The notes beneath the pieces were generated by a model that worked only from the letters and a program-made list of their open reading frames with translations, was not told the DNA's origin and made no database searches. 64,000 bases of DNA from Christiangramia bathymodioli (lineage in GTDB: Bacteria; Bacteroidota; Bacteroidia; Flavobacteriales; Flavobacteriaceae). The stretch lies in the NCBI GenBank assembly GCA_009735695.1, contig SRSL01000007.1, positions 17,786 through 81,785 on the forward strand, given 5' to 3'. The translations under genes and the position numbers were made by a program. Below, one piece after another: positions 1-7,099 of the stretch. Each line of letters starts with the position of its first letter. Within the stretch, counting starts at the first letter, position 1.

Positions 1-272
1 TAACTGGCTTTTCCTATTCCTGCTTCGATAAGTTTTTCTTTGCTTATACCATTGTTTGTACAGCACTCAAGCAATTTTCCATCAACCGCCACCGCGGGAA
101 TTCTCTTTACACCGTACTCCTGCACTTTATCTATACAGGTCTTATCCTCACATTGTTCCACCAGGTTATAGGTGGTAATCTCGCAACTATCGCAGGATAA
201 TTCTTTTACCATTTTCACTACCGGATCGCATACCGGACAATTTGCCGTAAATATTTCTACTTGTCTTTTCAT
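1..272 (-). CDS. Small thioredoxin/glutaredoxin-like protein, reaches the window edge
   Basis: The frame from the ATG at 272 runs to base 1, giving 90 residues and then a codon beginning TA, so the protein probably stops right at the edge. It has a CPVC redox motif near residue 12 after a short beta strand, further cysteine pairs (CDSC, CC) and a cis-proline segment RIPAVAVDG, all typical of the small thioredoxin-fold family with a CxxC active site. It is probably a cytoplasmic thiol-disulfide protein. It is codirectional with the metal-resistance genes upstream (421-3415), suggesting a role in thiol or metal homeostasis; that role is inference. It is too short for a classical thioredoxin. 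Confidence 0.75.
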   Translation of the reverse strand, partial: MKRQVEIFTANCPVCDPVVKMVKELSCDSCEITTYNLVEQCEDKTCIDKVQEYGVKRIPAVAVDGKLLECCTNNGISKEKLIEAGIGKAS

Positions 273-420
273 TTATATGAATTTAATTTAACAATCAGTT
301 TTATCCTTATTTTCAAAGAACAGTTCAAAGATAAGAGCGGAACCAGGGTGGTCTCCAAATAAAAAAACCTGTTTTTGTAAAACAGATTTTAAATAGTATT
401 AAATTAAATAGAAGAATATT

Positions 421-795
421 TTACTCTGGTCTATTTTCAGAAATATAAGATTCTAGTCTTCGTTTAAGTTCATCAACCTCCTTCATTTTATCGGTAAGGC
501 TGTTAAGCTCAAGATCAGGGAATTGTTTTCTTATGAATTCAATTCGCTCTTCATTACCGCAATTACCGGGACAGGCCTCCACCGTTTCTGAAATTGTAAT
601 CGCCAGCGCTTTGCGGTACACTTCATCTAAAAGAAGAAAATGCGCCTTATCAAGCCCTTTTTGCGCAGCTTTGAACTGGATCAGGATCTTTTCTGGATCT
701 TTATTTTCATCCAGCATTTTTATAAGTCCGTTAAGCTGGCCGCTGATGCTCTGCAAGCGGGTTTTTATATCTTTACTTAGATCTCTAGGAATCAT
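421..795 (-). CDS. CsoR/FrmR-family regulator lacking the copper ligands
   Basis: This 124-residue all-helical protein has the CsoR/FrmR signature: RLQSISGQLNGLIKML near the N-terminus, then ILIQFKAAQKGLDKA. The start is placed at the ATG at 795; a TTG at 813 would add six residues. Family members are tetrameric DNA-binding repressors that release DNA on binding copper, nickel or aldehydes. Aligned by eye with Mycobacterium tuberculosis CsoR, the three Cu(I) ligands Cys36, His61 and Cys65 correspond here to Pro, Val and Ala, so canonical Cu(I) sensing looks impossible. A downstream CPGNC segment may offer other thiols. It lies downstream of the mer-like operon and may sense another ligand or be structural. 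Confidence 0.75.
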   Translation of the reverse strand: MIPRDLSKDIKTRLQSISGQLNGLIKMLDENKDPEKILIQFKAAQKGLDKAHFLLLDEVYRKALAITISETVEACPGNCGNEERIEFIRKQFPDLELNSLTDKMKEVDELKRRLESYISENRPE

Positions 796-857
796 ATTTT
801 TAATTTTCAGCAAGATACATCTGGTGTGGGGGAGGTCTCCAAAAGTATTTTAAATTT

Positions 858-1064
858 TTAGCAGCAATTTGTTCCTTCCTGAATGGGTGGACAGGCAAGA
901 GTACCATAAGAACAATAAACGCAGCAATCACCTTCCTTTGGTTTCAATAATTGACTGCAATTTTCGCATTGGTAAAAAAACTGACAGGCTGTTGTGGGCA
1001 TTTCTTCTTCTTTTGTATGTCCGCAACCAGGACATGTAATGGTAGATACTAGTTCTATTTCCAT
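858..1064 (-). CDS. GDCCVxC-family small cysteine-rich protein
   Basis: A 68-residue protein with 11 cysteines. It has a CPGC knuckle near residue 11, a CENC knuckle, then GDCCVYCSYG, the signature of the GDCCVxC domain proteins often found next to mercury and arsenic resistance genes, and ends in a CC pair. The fold is probably zinc-ribbon-like. It is a predicted cytoplasmic metal (Hg or Zn) binding protein; the biochemical role is not established. It lies 13 bases downstream of the MerA-like gene on the same strand, so it is the likely distal gene of the operon starting at 3415. Confidence 0.8.
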   Translation of the reverse strand: MEIELVSTITCPGCGHTKEEEMPTTACQFFYQCENCSQLLKPKEGDCCVYCSYGTLACPPIQEGTNCC

Positions 1065-1077
1065 AATCTTTTTATTT

Positions 1078-2424
1078 TTAAAGCATATGAGGGATATCTG
1101 ATGACAATGTTGGATATGTAAATATCATTGTTCTTAACTCATTGATTTTTATTTTGGTCTTTATCGCCATGGCGAATAAATTGATGGTTTCCTCCGCGTT
1201 AGGGCCTATTAAATGGGCGCCAAGAATAGTCTGATTTTCTTTATCAATAATGGTTTTGTAGGCATATTCCTGAACATTTAATCGTTTTGCATTGAACCAG
1301 CTTTCCGCATTGTTATAATTAACTTGATATTCAATTTGTTGTGATTTGGCTTCTGCTTCGGTCAATCCTACTGATGCCAGTGTGGGTAACGTAAAAACTA
1401 CGGAAGGCATTGGGGGATAATTGACTTTTTTCTTGTTCCCTTTAATGAGGTTTGAAGCCACAACATGTCCTTCCATCACCGCAACAGGGGTAAGGGGCAA
1501 GCCTTTAGAATCTGCCGAATCTCCCGCTGCATAAATATTGGAGTTAGAGGTGCTTTGAAGATATTCGTTGACTGTGATTCCTTTTTTTGAAAAAGATATC
1601 CCTGCTTTTTCCAAATCTAAATCAAAAATCGCTGGAGGACGACCGGCCGAGTTAAAGACAGATGCTGTCTTATAAGCTGACTCTTTTCCATCTGATTTTC
1701 CTGTTACTACATAATGGCCTTCTTTCTTTTCAATTTTAGAGACGTCGGTTTTCAAAACCAGTTTAATTCCTAGCTTTCGGGTTGCATCCACAAGATGTTG
1801 TAAAATGTCACGATCAAAGTTTTCCAATGGAAATTCTCCGCGATGTAATATAGTTACATCGGCACCGGCCCGCGCAGCGATATGAGCAAATTCAAAGGCA
1901 ATGTAGCCACCTCCAATACATAAAAGTGATTTAGGTAGCTTTTTCAGGTTAAGGAATTCTGTACTTGAAAGTGCCAAATTTCCACCTTCAAAATCCAGTA
2001 CCCGGGGTTTTGCACCTGTTGCGATTACGAATTTATCTGCTTCAATAACTTCATCTCCTACCTGTAAGGTGTTATTAGATACAAATTTAGCTGAAGTGTG
2101 ATAGGTGTCTATGTCTTTATTCTTATATCCTTTTTCAATTTTAGGAGGCATGGCATCCACAAAAGATTGCTTAAAAGCCATAATATCTTCCCAATTGACT
2201 TCAGGTACGGTATCTATTCCATTTCCTTTAAGCCTTTGCGCAAAATCACGTACTTCAGTTGCTCCTATAATCACCTTTTTAGGATCACAGCCTCTTAGGG
2301 CACAGGTTCCACCGTAGGGAAGTTCATCGGTAATTCCCACCTTAAGGCCTTTGGAGGCACATTTATTAGCAACGGTCATACCTGACATCCCGGAACCTAT
2401 TACAAATACATCATATTTTTTCAT
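1078..2424 (-). CDS. MerA-like FAD/NAD(P)-dependent disulfide oxidoreductase
   Basis: A 448-residue class I pyridine-nucleotide disulfide oxidoreductase. The N-terminal FAD Rossmann motif is VIGSGMSGMT, the redox-active pair is Cys41/Cys46 in GTCALRGC, an NAD(P)-binding CIGGGYIAFEFAH lies near residue 170, a second FAD motif IYAAGDSAD near residue 300, and a dimerisation domain ends the chain. It resembles mercuric and glutathione reductases but lacks the N-terminal HMA domain and the C-terminal vicinal Cys pair of classical MerA, so Hg(II) reduction is an inference from context. Its ATG follows the merTP stop codon with no gap, implying translational coupling in an arsR-merTP-oxidoreductase operon. 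Confidence 0.85.
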   Translation of the reverse strand: MKKYDVFVIGSGMSGMTVANKCASKGLKVGITDELPYGGTCALRGCDPKKVIIGATEVRDFAQRLKGNGIDTVPEVNWEDIMAFKQSFVDAMPPKIEKGYKNKDIDTYHTSAKFVSNNTLQVGDEVIEADKFVIATGAKPRVLDFEGGNLALSSTEFLNLKKLPKSLLCIGGGYIAFEFAHIAARAGADVTILHRGEFPLENFDRDILQHLVDATRKLGIKLVLKTDVSKIEKKEGHYVVTGKSDGKESAYKTASVFNSAGRPPAIFDLDLEKAGISFSKKGITVNEYLQSTSNSNIYAAGDSADSKGLPLTPVAVMEGHVVASNLIKGNKKKVNYPPMPSVVFTLPTLASVGLTEAEAKSQQIEYQVNYNNAESWFNAKRLNVQEYAYKTIIDKENQTILGAHLIGPNAEETINLFAMAIKTKIKINELRTMIFTYPTLSSDIPHML

Positions 2425-3048
2425 CTACTTCTCTTCTTTATTTTCTGTAACGATTACTTTATAACCAGTTTTATTTATTGCTTCTCGAATTGCGACCAAA
2501 TCAACTTTAGTTTTATCATATTCTACCACGGTATTGGCATTTTCGTAACTCGCCTTGACTGATAAAATACCATCCAGATTATTTACCTCACTTTCTACGT
2601 GGGCTTCACATCCTGCACAGGTCATTCCCTCAACTTCAAAGGTGTGCTTTATTATGTTTGATTGAGAAACATACACTATATCCTTACTGGGCTGTGAATA
2701 AAATATATTGGAATAATAAGGGAAAGCCAGCATCAATCCGGCAAATACTGTAACTATGAATAGAAAATTTTTGGACTGCCAAAAAGATGGTTTTGCTTCC
2801 TCGTCGCAGGCACAATCTATTTCTTCTTGTGTTTTAGGTTTCAATTTTAAATACCAGGCCAAACCAAGAATTCCTATAGTAAGCGCAATCAAATAAGGAC
2901 GAAAAGGTTCTATCCAGGAAAAAGTGGTTACAAGTCCACTACTACCTGCTAAAATTGCCAGGAGGGGAGTAATACAACATACGGAAGCTGTTACTGCAGT
3001 AATTATGCTCAAATATGCCGGACTATTTGATTTTTGGGAAGTTTTCAT
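2425..3048 (-). CDS. merTP: MerTP mercuric ion transport fusion protein
   Basis: The N-terminal part has transmembrane helices and the MerT cysteine pair in SVCCITPLLAI; a further CACDEE cysteine pair sits on the cytoplasmic loop. The C-terminal ~70 residues form a heavy-metal-associated (MerP-like) domain with the GMTCAGC motif. This MerT-MerP fusion is common in Bacteroidota mer operons and brings Hg(II) across the inner membrane to the reductase. The chosen ATG at 3048 lies one base after the arsR stop; a longer frame to 3096 would overlap arsR and is not needed. About 207 residues. Confidence 0.88.
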   Translation of the reverse strand: MKTSQKSNSPAYLSIITAVTASVCCITPLLAILAGSSGLVTTFSWIEPFRPYLIALTIGILGLAWYLKLKPKTQEEIDCACDEEAKPSFWQSKNFLFIVTVFAGLMLAFPYYSNIFYSQPSKDIVYVSQSNIIKHTFEVEGMTCAGCEAHVESEVNNLDGILSVKASYENANTVVEYDKTKVDLVAIREAINKTGYKVIVTENKEEK

Positions 3049-3049
3049 T

Positions 3050-3415
3050 TTACGCAGTTTTTTTAACCATTTTGATAGTAGTGAAAACAGCATCAAGTAC
3101 AGCTGTTTTATCCTTCACTAAAGAATAATATAAGGTTTGCCCATCTCTTCTTGAGGAGATAAAACCCGCATCTTTAATTTTCCGGATGTGTTGAGAGATT
3201 GCCGGTACGCTCATTTCTAAAATATCAGCAATATCACAGGGACATAATTCGTCTTCCATGTTCAAGAGGAATAAAATTTTTAAACGCACCTCACTACCAG
3301 CAATAGATAGTAGTTTGGTCATATCCTGAAAATTATCATCCATTTTTTCAAGAACATTTTTACAATTGAGAAGTTGTTGATGATCAGCTTGGGCTCTTGT
3401 ACACGAAATTTCCAT
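3050..3415 (-). CDS. arsR: ArsR/SmtB-family metalloregulator of the mer-like operon
   Basis: A 121-residue winged-helix repressor. The metal-binding helix reads DELCPCDIADIL, a variant of the ELCVCDL motif whose two cysteines bind thiophilic metals or arsenite, followed by the recognition helix (SVPAISQHIRKI) and wing (SSRRDGQTLYYSL). An additional N-terminal Cys (MEISC) and an internal Cys may complete the site. It is the first gene of the operon and is probably autoregulated, because a palindrome overlaps its promoter (3438-3479). In Bacteroidota an ArsR-type protein replaces MerR as mer regulator; that parallel is established knowledge, and the ligand identity here is inference. Confidence 0.88.
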   Translation of the reverse strand: MEISCTRAQADHQQLLNCKNVLEKMDDNFQDMTKLLSIAGSEVRLKILFLLNMEDELCPCDIADILEMSVPAISQHIRKIKDAGFISSRRDGQTLYYSLVKDKTAVLDAVFTTIKMVKKTA

Positions 3416-3437
3416 GGTTAATTTATTATTTAGATTT

Positions 3438-3479
3438 CAAAGGTATAATAAAATACGTATTTAAGCAAATACTTAAATA
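3438..3479 (-). promoter_or_regulatory. mer-like operon promoter with embedded ArsR-type operator
   Basis: Read on the minus strand, a perfect Bacteroidota -7 box TACCTTTG (3445-3438) lies 20 bases downstream of a TTTG -33 box (3469-3466). The -33 box sits in the 6-base spacer of a perfect inverted repeat, TATTTAAG (3458-3465) and CTTAAATA (3472-3479), an AT-rich dyad of the kind bound by ArsR/SmtB repressors. Binding would occlude sigma at -33. Confidence 0.75.
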
Positions 3480-4107
3480 ATGTAATTAACATATTCTGCT
3501 TTATACATTTAAGAGATTATGACCATTATCTATGAGTTGTATAGCAGTCAGCACATTACCGCTTCATTTCGCTAAATACTCCATTTTGGGTAAAGAGCTT
3601 TCTTAAGAATATCTTGAGCATCCTTTTCATTTTTTCTCTTGATGTATTCGATAAATAATAAGTTGTGCTAATCTTATAGCCTTATTCTATAAACTAAGTA
3701 ACAAAGGACGCCCGCTTAATAGGAATTCCATTTATTCATTTACTTCGCTTCCGGTTGTTTCTCAATTTCAGTATTTCCATTTCCTTCCCGGCCGTTGCTG
3801 TCCCTACCTTTTTTGTAATGCAAAATACCAATATTTAGAAGTTAGTACAGGTTGCATAAGCCAGTCGTCCCTCCTTTTTATAAACCTTCCCTAATTCTAA
3901 ATATTGAAAATGTATCAGCATCAAAAAAGGTAACAGCAAACGGCTCTATAGGAAGTAAATCAACAAATAACAATTATGAAATCATTTCAAAACAACATAC
4001 CCGGAAGCGAAATAAAAAAATTAAAAAAGGAAAACGCTCCGGATATAATAAGTAAATCAATGTTTAATCAACCTATATAAAAAAGCAGGTATCTAAATCT
4101 TTTAATT
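3480..4107. other. Intergenic stretch with no convincing gene
   Basis: About 630 AT-rich bases. On the minus strand, 3742 to 3841 is a short open stretch with coding-like composition (ending KQPEAK and a stop) but without a start codon; it may be the tail of a decayed gene. A plus-strand frame from a TTG at 3852 to 4055 is lysine-rich and low-complexity and is not accepted as a gene. No terminator or RNA was recognised. Confidence 0.4.
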
Positions 4108-4452
4108 ATGAGTAATCTAAGAAATCAAGTACAGTTAATCGGAAACGTGGGGAATGCCCCTGAAATTAAAAACTTCGAAAGTGGTAAAAAAGTAAGCAGT
4201 TTTTCACTGGCTACCAATGAATACTATCACAAGGAAGGAGAGAAAATTCAACAAACCGACTGGCACAATGTAGTGGCCTGGGGAAAACAGGCACAGCTTA
4301 TCGAGAAATATGTTGATAAAGGTAAAGAAGTGGCTATCCGTGGCAAACTAACTTCCAGATCCTATGAAACCCAAAGCGGAGAGAAACGATATGTTACCGA
4401 AATTTTAGTAAGTGAAATCCTCTTTCTTGGAAATAGAGAAATTACTGATTAA
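4108..4452 (+). CDS. ssb: Single-stranded DNA-binding protein, short form
   Basis: A 114-residue OB-fold SSB: the N-terminus LRNQVQLIGNVG, the segment TDWHNVVAWGKQAQLIEKYVDKGKEVAIRGKL and the terminal strand TEILVSEILFLG are diagnostic. It lacks the glycine/proline-rich linker and acidic DDDIPF-like tail that chromosomal SSBs use to recruit repair and replication proteins, so it is probably a mobile-element SSB that coats single-stranded DNA during transfer. It stands just before radC and the mobilization genes, and a strong terminator follows at 4466. Confidence 0.92.
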   Translation: MSNLRNQVQLIGNVGNAPEIKNFESGKKVSSFSLATNEYYHKEGEKIQQTDWHNVVAWGKQAQLIEKYVDKGKEVAIRGKLTSRSYETQSGEKRYVTEILVSEILFLGNREITD

Positions 4453-4465
4453 GAACCCAAAAAAC

Positions 4466-4503
4466 AAAGAGGGCGTTCCCTTCGAAAGTTGCGCCCTCTT
4501 TTA
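4466..4503 (+). terminator. Rho-independent terminator after ssb
   Basis: A 10-bp perfect stem AAAGAGGGCG (4466-4475) / CGCCCTCTTT (4492-4501) with a short T tract. It ends ssb transcription, so radC probably has its own promoter. Confidence 0.8.
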
Positions 4504-4530
4504 ATTATTAACCCTTTAAATAAGCTAATA

Positions 4531-4980
4531 ATGAAATCCAAAGTTAATGAAATAGCGATAAGCTACAGCGGAAGTTTAAAAACAAATTTGCTTCCAAAAA
4601 TAACCAGTTCCAGGTGTGCGGCAGAATTAGCCTTTGAGCAATGGAATAAAAATAATATTGAATTGCAGGAAACTTTTAAAATTATACTGCTCAATAATGC
4701 TAATAAGGTTAAAGGAATTTATGAAGTTTCGAATGGAGGTATTACCGGAACCCTGGTCGATGTTCGAATCCTATTTGCAGTAGTATTAAAGTCCTTAACC
4801 ACGGCAATAATTTTATTGCACAATCACCCCAGCGGAACCCTTAGACCAAGTGAAGCAGATAAAAGCCTGACCAGAAAAATTAAAAATGCGGCATCATTTT
4901 TTGATGTTAAAGTACTGGATCATATTATTCTTATTCCTGATGGTAATTATTACAGTTTTGCGGATGAGGGAATTCTGTAA
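4531..4980 (+). CDS. radC: RadC-like JAB/MPN domain protein
   Basis: A 149-residue protein starting at the ATG at 4531; an upstream start at 4489 would lie inside the ssb terminator and is rejected. It contains the RadC JAMM metal site: H97-N-H99 in LLHNHPSG, then Ser107 and Asp110 (SEAD). The N-terminal helix-hairpin-helix region of full-length chromosomal RadC (about 220 residues) is absent, as is usual for the short RadC proteins of plasmids and integrative elements. The exact activity is unknown; JAB domains are metal-dependent hydrolases or nuclease-like. Its position between ssb and the mob genes marks it as island-borne. Confidence 0.88.
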   Translation: MKSKVNEIAISYSGSLKTNLLPKITSSRCAAELAFEQWNKNNIELQETFKIILLNNANKVKGIYEVSNGGITGTLVDVRILFAVVLKSLTTAIILLHNHPSGTLRPSEADKSLTRKIKNAASFFDVKVLDHIILIPDGNYYSFADEGIL

Positions 4981-5008
4981 TTTACCTGGCCAATGCTAAC
5001 CAGATTTT

Positions 5009-5038
5009 AAACACTTCTATTTTTAGAGGTGTTTTTTT
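5009..5038 (+). terminator. Terminator after radC
   Basis: Stem AAACACTTCT (5009-5018) / AGAGGTGTTT (5025-5034) with one G-T pair and a run of seven Ts. Confidence 0.75.
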
Positions 5039-5150
5039 GGCTTAAGATTTCTCAACGAATCTTAAGCAAAGCAGCTCCAAAAGAAACACAAAAATAGTCT
5101 GGTTGGTTGTGCTCAAAAATAAGGAGCATTTCACATTCAGTTCAAGTAAA

Positions 5151-5184
5151 AAAGGAAAATCCGCTGTTACCTGGATTTTCCTTT
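5151..5184. terminator. Isolated perfect hairpin, terminator-like
   Basis: A perfect 12-bp inverted repeat AAAGGAAAATCC (5151-5162) / GGATTTTCCTTT (5173-5184) with a 10-base loop, in the gene-free stretch between radC and the mob genes. It could terminate in either direction, or be part of the transfer-origin region that follows. Confidence 0.5.
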
Positions 5185-5451
5185 CTATCATTAAATGAAA
5201 AATTCAAATGATTATAAATATAGAAAAAAATTATTCGTTAGGTATTCTTTGTCTTGATTTTATAAAAAAAATGTATCTTTATTTCGCTGATCTTCAGCAT
5301 TCAAATTTACGCAGGGCTATCTATTTTTGACTTTCGCCGATAAACCTGCACATCAAAAAAAATATTAATCCGGAAATTTTTTCCGGGAATTGGCAAGTGG
5401 CTTTTGACTGTCTATTAAGACAGCCAACAGTCCAAATTGTACGGAATTTTT

Positions 5452-5553
5452 GTCCCGCGCTGCGGGACGAAAAGGAGTAGCAAGAGGGTAACACGCTACG
5501 CGATGTTAAGCACTCCTTTTCGTTTTTAAACAACTGTAAACCAGTTGTTTAAA
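5452..5553. other. Candidate transfer origin (oriT): three nested or adjacent inverted repeats
   Basis: Directly upstream of the mobilization genes lie three strong dyads in 100 bases. They are GTCCCGC-GCT-GCGGGAC (5452-5468), a 12-bp repeat ACGAAAAGGAGT / ACTCCTTTTCGT (5467-5478 and 5512-5523) enclosing a GC-richer segment with TAACACGC, and a perfect 12-bp repeat TTTAAACAACTG / CAGTTGTTTAAA (5525-5536 and 5542-5553). Clustered inverted repeats next to a relaxase operon are the usual appearance of an oriT. No protein-coding reading is convincing here. The nick site is not identified. Confidence 0.5.
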
Positions 5554-5579
5554 ATTTATTTAAATTCCTGAGTTTAAGC

Positions 5580-5635
5580 AATTTGCGACAAATGGCTTGC
5601 CAATGCCCATATTTAGGGAAGAATTTGCGACAAAT
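5580..5635. repeat. Twin 13-bp palindromes before mobA
   Basis: The dyad ATTTGCGACAAAT occurs at 5581-5593 and again at 5623-5635, both within identical AATTTGCGACAAAT. Centre-to-centre distance is 42 bases, four helical turns, so a dimeric protein would sit on one DNA face at both. They lie between the oriT-like dyads and the ATG at 5645. They look like an operator for the mobilization operon or an accessory-protein site; this also argues that translation starts at 5645 rather than 5597 or 5603. Confidence 0.6.
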
Positions 5636-5644
5636 CGGCGAATT

Positions 5645-6046
5645 ATGGACTCATTTATCGGCATCAGGTTCAAAAAGGAAACAGCTAAACGTTTTCAGGA
5701 ATTTTCAAGAACACACTTCAAATCACACACCGAAGCCCTGGCAACAATGCTCGACTTTTTCTTCTATAATGAAATTTCCCCCCACGAAAAATTAGGGCCA
5801 ACCGGCAGGACTATCGAAGCTTCTTTTAAGAAACGTATCAATGCAGTTATTGCCATTATGCGTGATATGGAAAAAACGCAAACTAAGCCTACAGCGGCGA
5901 TGATCGCCTCACTTTTCCAAACCGAAGTGCCCAAGCAGAAACCCTTGATCCTAGAAAAGAAAATCCTCCGGGAGAAACAGGAGGGTGTTTCAAAACAGGA
6001 ACAAGATAGTCTGGAGGAGAGAGATAATTCTGATAATATCCTGTAA
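5645..6046 (+). CDS. MobA-like accessory mobilization protein (BfmA/BtgA family)
   Basis: A 133-residue basic protein starting MDSFIGIRFKKETAKRFQEF, resembling the BfmA/BtgA accessory proteins of Bacteroidota mobilizable elements: small DNA-binding relaxosome partners with an N-terminal ribbon-helix-helix-like segment (FKSHTEALATMLDFF). An in-frame ATG at 5603 would extend it by 14 residues into the twin palindromes. The C-terminal third is charged and probably disordered. It is followed by the relaxase gene after 11 bases, so it likely binds oriT and positions the relaxase. Family assignment is by recall of the sequence pattern. Confidence 0.72.
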   Translation: MDSFIGIRFKKETAKRFQEFSRTHFKSHTEALATMLDFFFYNEISPHEKLGPTGRTIEASFKKRINAVIAIMRDMEKTQTKPTAAMIASLFQTEVPKQKPLILEKKILREKQEGVSKQEQDSLEERDNSDNIL

Positions 6047-6057
6047 AATTTCCTGCT

Positions 6058-7089
6058 ATGTATATCACGATCACACCTCAAAAATTAGGTGGGAATTACT
6101 CCCAAAGTTCGGCCGGTTTTGTTAGCTACCTCGAAAAAGAAAATGAAGGGGTAGCCGAAGGGGCAAAGGAACATTTCTTTAATCAATATGAGGATGCCAT
6201 CACCCCGGAGAAAGTTGTCAAAGAAATTGATAACAATACCGCTAAGCTCAAAAAGAAAGAACCGAAGTTCTATTCTATTACCGTTAGCCCTTCCAGATAC
6301 GAATTAAAACGGCTGCAAAACAGTAGCAAGGAACTAAAAAGGTACACCCGGGAATTGATGAAGGATTATGTGGCCTCTTTTAACCGGGAAATAGACGGAA
6401 GGCCGATTAATATCAATGATATTAAATATTACGCTAAAATCGAACATCGCAGGAGTTTTAAAGGTACAGACCGCCAGGTTCGTGAAAACCAGCCTTACGC
6501 CACTAAAATTCTTCAACTCAAAAGTGAGATCCGAAAAATAGAAACCGGGCTGATGCAGGGAAGTATTCAGAAGCGGGAAAAGGAAATTGAGAAACTGGAA
6601 GCAAGGGCTCCACATCGGCAAGATGGTAAGCGAATCGTACAGGGAATGCCCAAATCGGGAAACCAAAGCCATATCCATATTATCGTAAGTAGAAAAGATG
6701 CTTCTAACTCGGTTAGCTTATCCCCGGGAAGTAAATACAAAGCTTCGGAAGTTAGCTTTAATGGCAAGACCGTTAAACGAGGATTTGACCGGGATCGCTT
6801 TTTTCAAAAGGCAGAAAAGACCTTTGATAAAACTTTCGGCTATCAGCGCAATTTTGTGGAAACCTATACGGCCCGAAAGGAATTTATCAAAAACCCGAAC
6901 CACTATTTTACCGCGCTAATGGGATTACCCGCTAACGAAAAAGCATTTGCTTTTAAGCTTATCCGGGAATCGGGTATCTCGATGATGCCGAGCATTCCAA
7001 CCTCCCAGGCACAACTTGCCCTCAAAATCTTCAATAGGCTTAAGAAAGGGGTGGAGGTAGCCGTTAAATCAAGTTCAATTGGTATTTAA
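6058..7089 (+). CDS. mobB: MobB-type relaxase (DUF5712 family)
   Basis: A 343-residue relaxase. The start MYITITPQKLGGNYSQSSAGFVSYLEKE is typical of the Bacteroidota MobB/DUF5712 relaxases. The metal-binding HxH of the relaxase fold is in NQSHIHIIVSRKD near residue 205; an N-terminal tyrosine (Tyr2 or Tyr14) may be nucleophilic, but this cannot be decided from sequence. A lysine-rich helical region lies between residues 140 and 190. Relaxases nick oriT and pilot the strand into the recipient. It lies between the accessory protein and the coupling protein in one operon. No type IV secretion channel genes are seen, so the island would need a helper. Confidence 0.85.
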   Translation: MYITITPQKLGGNYSQSSAGFVSYLEKENEGVAEGAKEHFFNQYEDAITPEKVVKEIDNNTAKLKKKEPKFYSITVSPSRYELKRLQNSSKELKRYTRELMKDYVASFNREIDGRPININDIKYYAKIEHRRSFKGTDRQVRENQPYATKILQLKSEIRKIETGLMQGSIQKREKEIEKLEARAPHRQDGKRIVQGMPKSGNQSHIHIIVSRKDASNSVSLSPGSKYKASEVSFNGKTVKRGFDRDRFFQKAEKTFDKTFGYQRNFVETYTARKEFIKNPNHYFTALMGLPANEKAFAFKLIRESGISMMPSIPTSQAQLALKIFNRLKKGVEVAVKSSSIGI

Positions 7090-7099
7090 TTTAAATGTT

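Noticed and set aside
3560-3650. Minus-strand open stretch ending in LYPKWSI
   Set aside because: Only 31 codons, preceded by a stop without a start codon; at most a remnant.
3852-4055. 67-codon frame starting at TTG
   Set aside because: Lysine-rich low-complexity product, no ATG, no promoter and no recognisable family; likely chance in AT-rich DNA.
5321-5533. 70-codon minus-strand frame through the oriT-like dyads
   Set aside because: The frame is a by-product of inverted repeats; composition is not protein-like and it would cover the predicted oriT.
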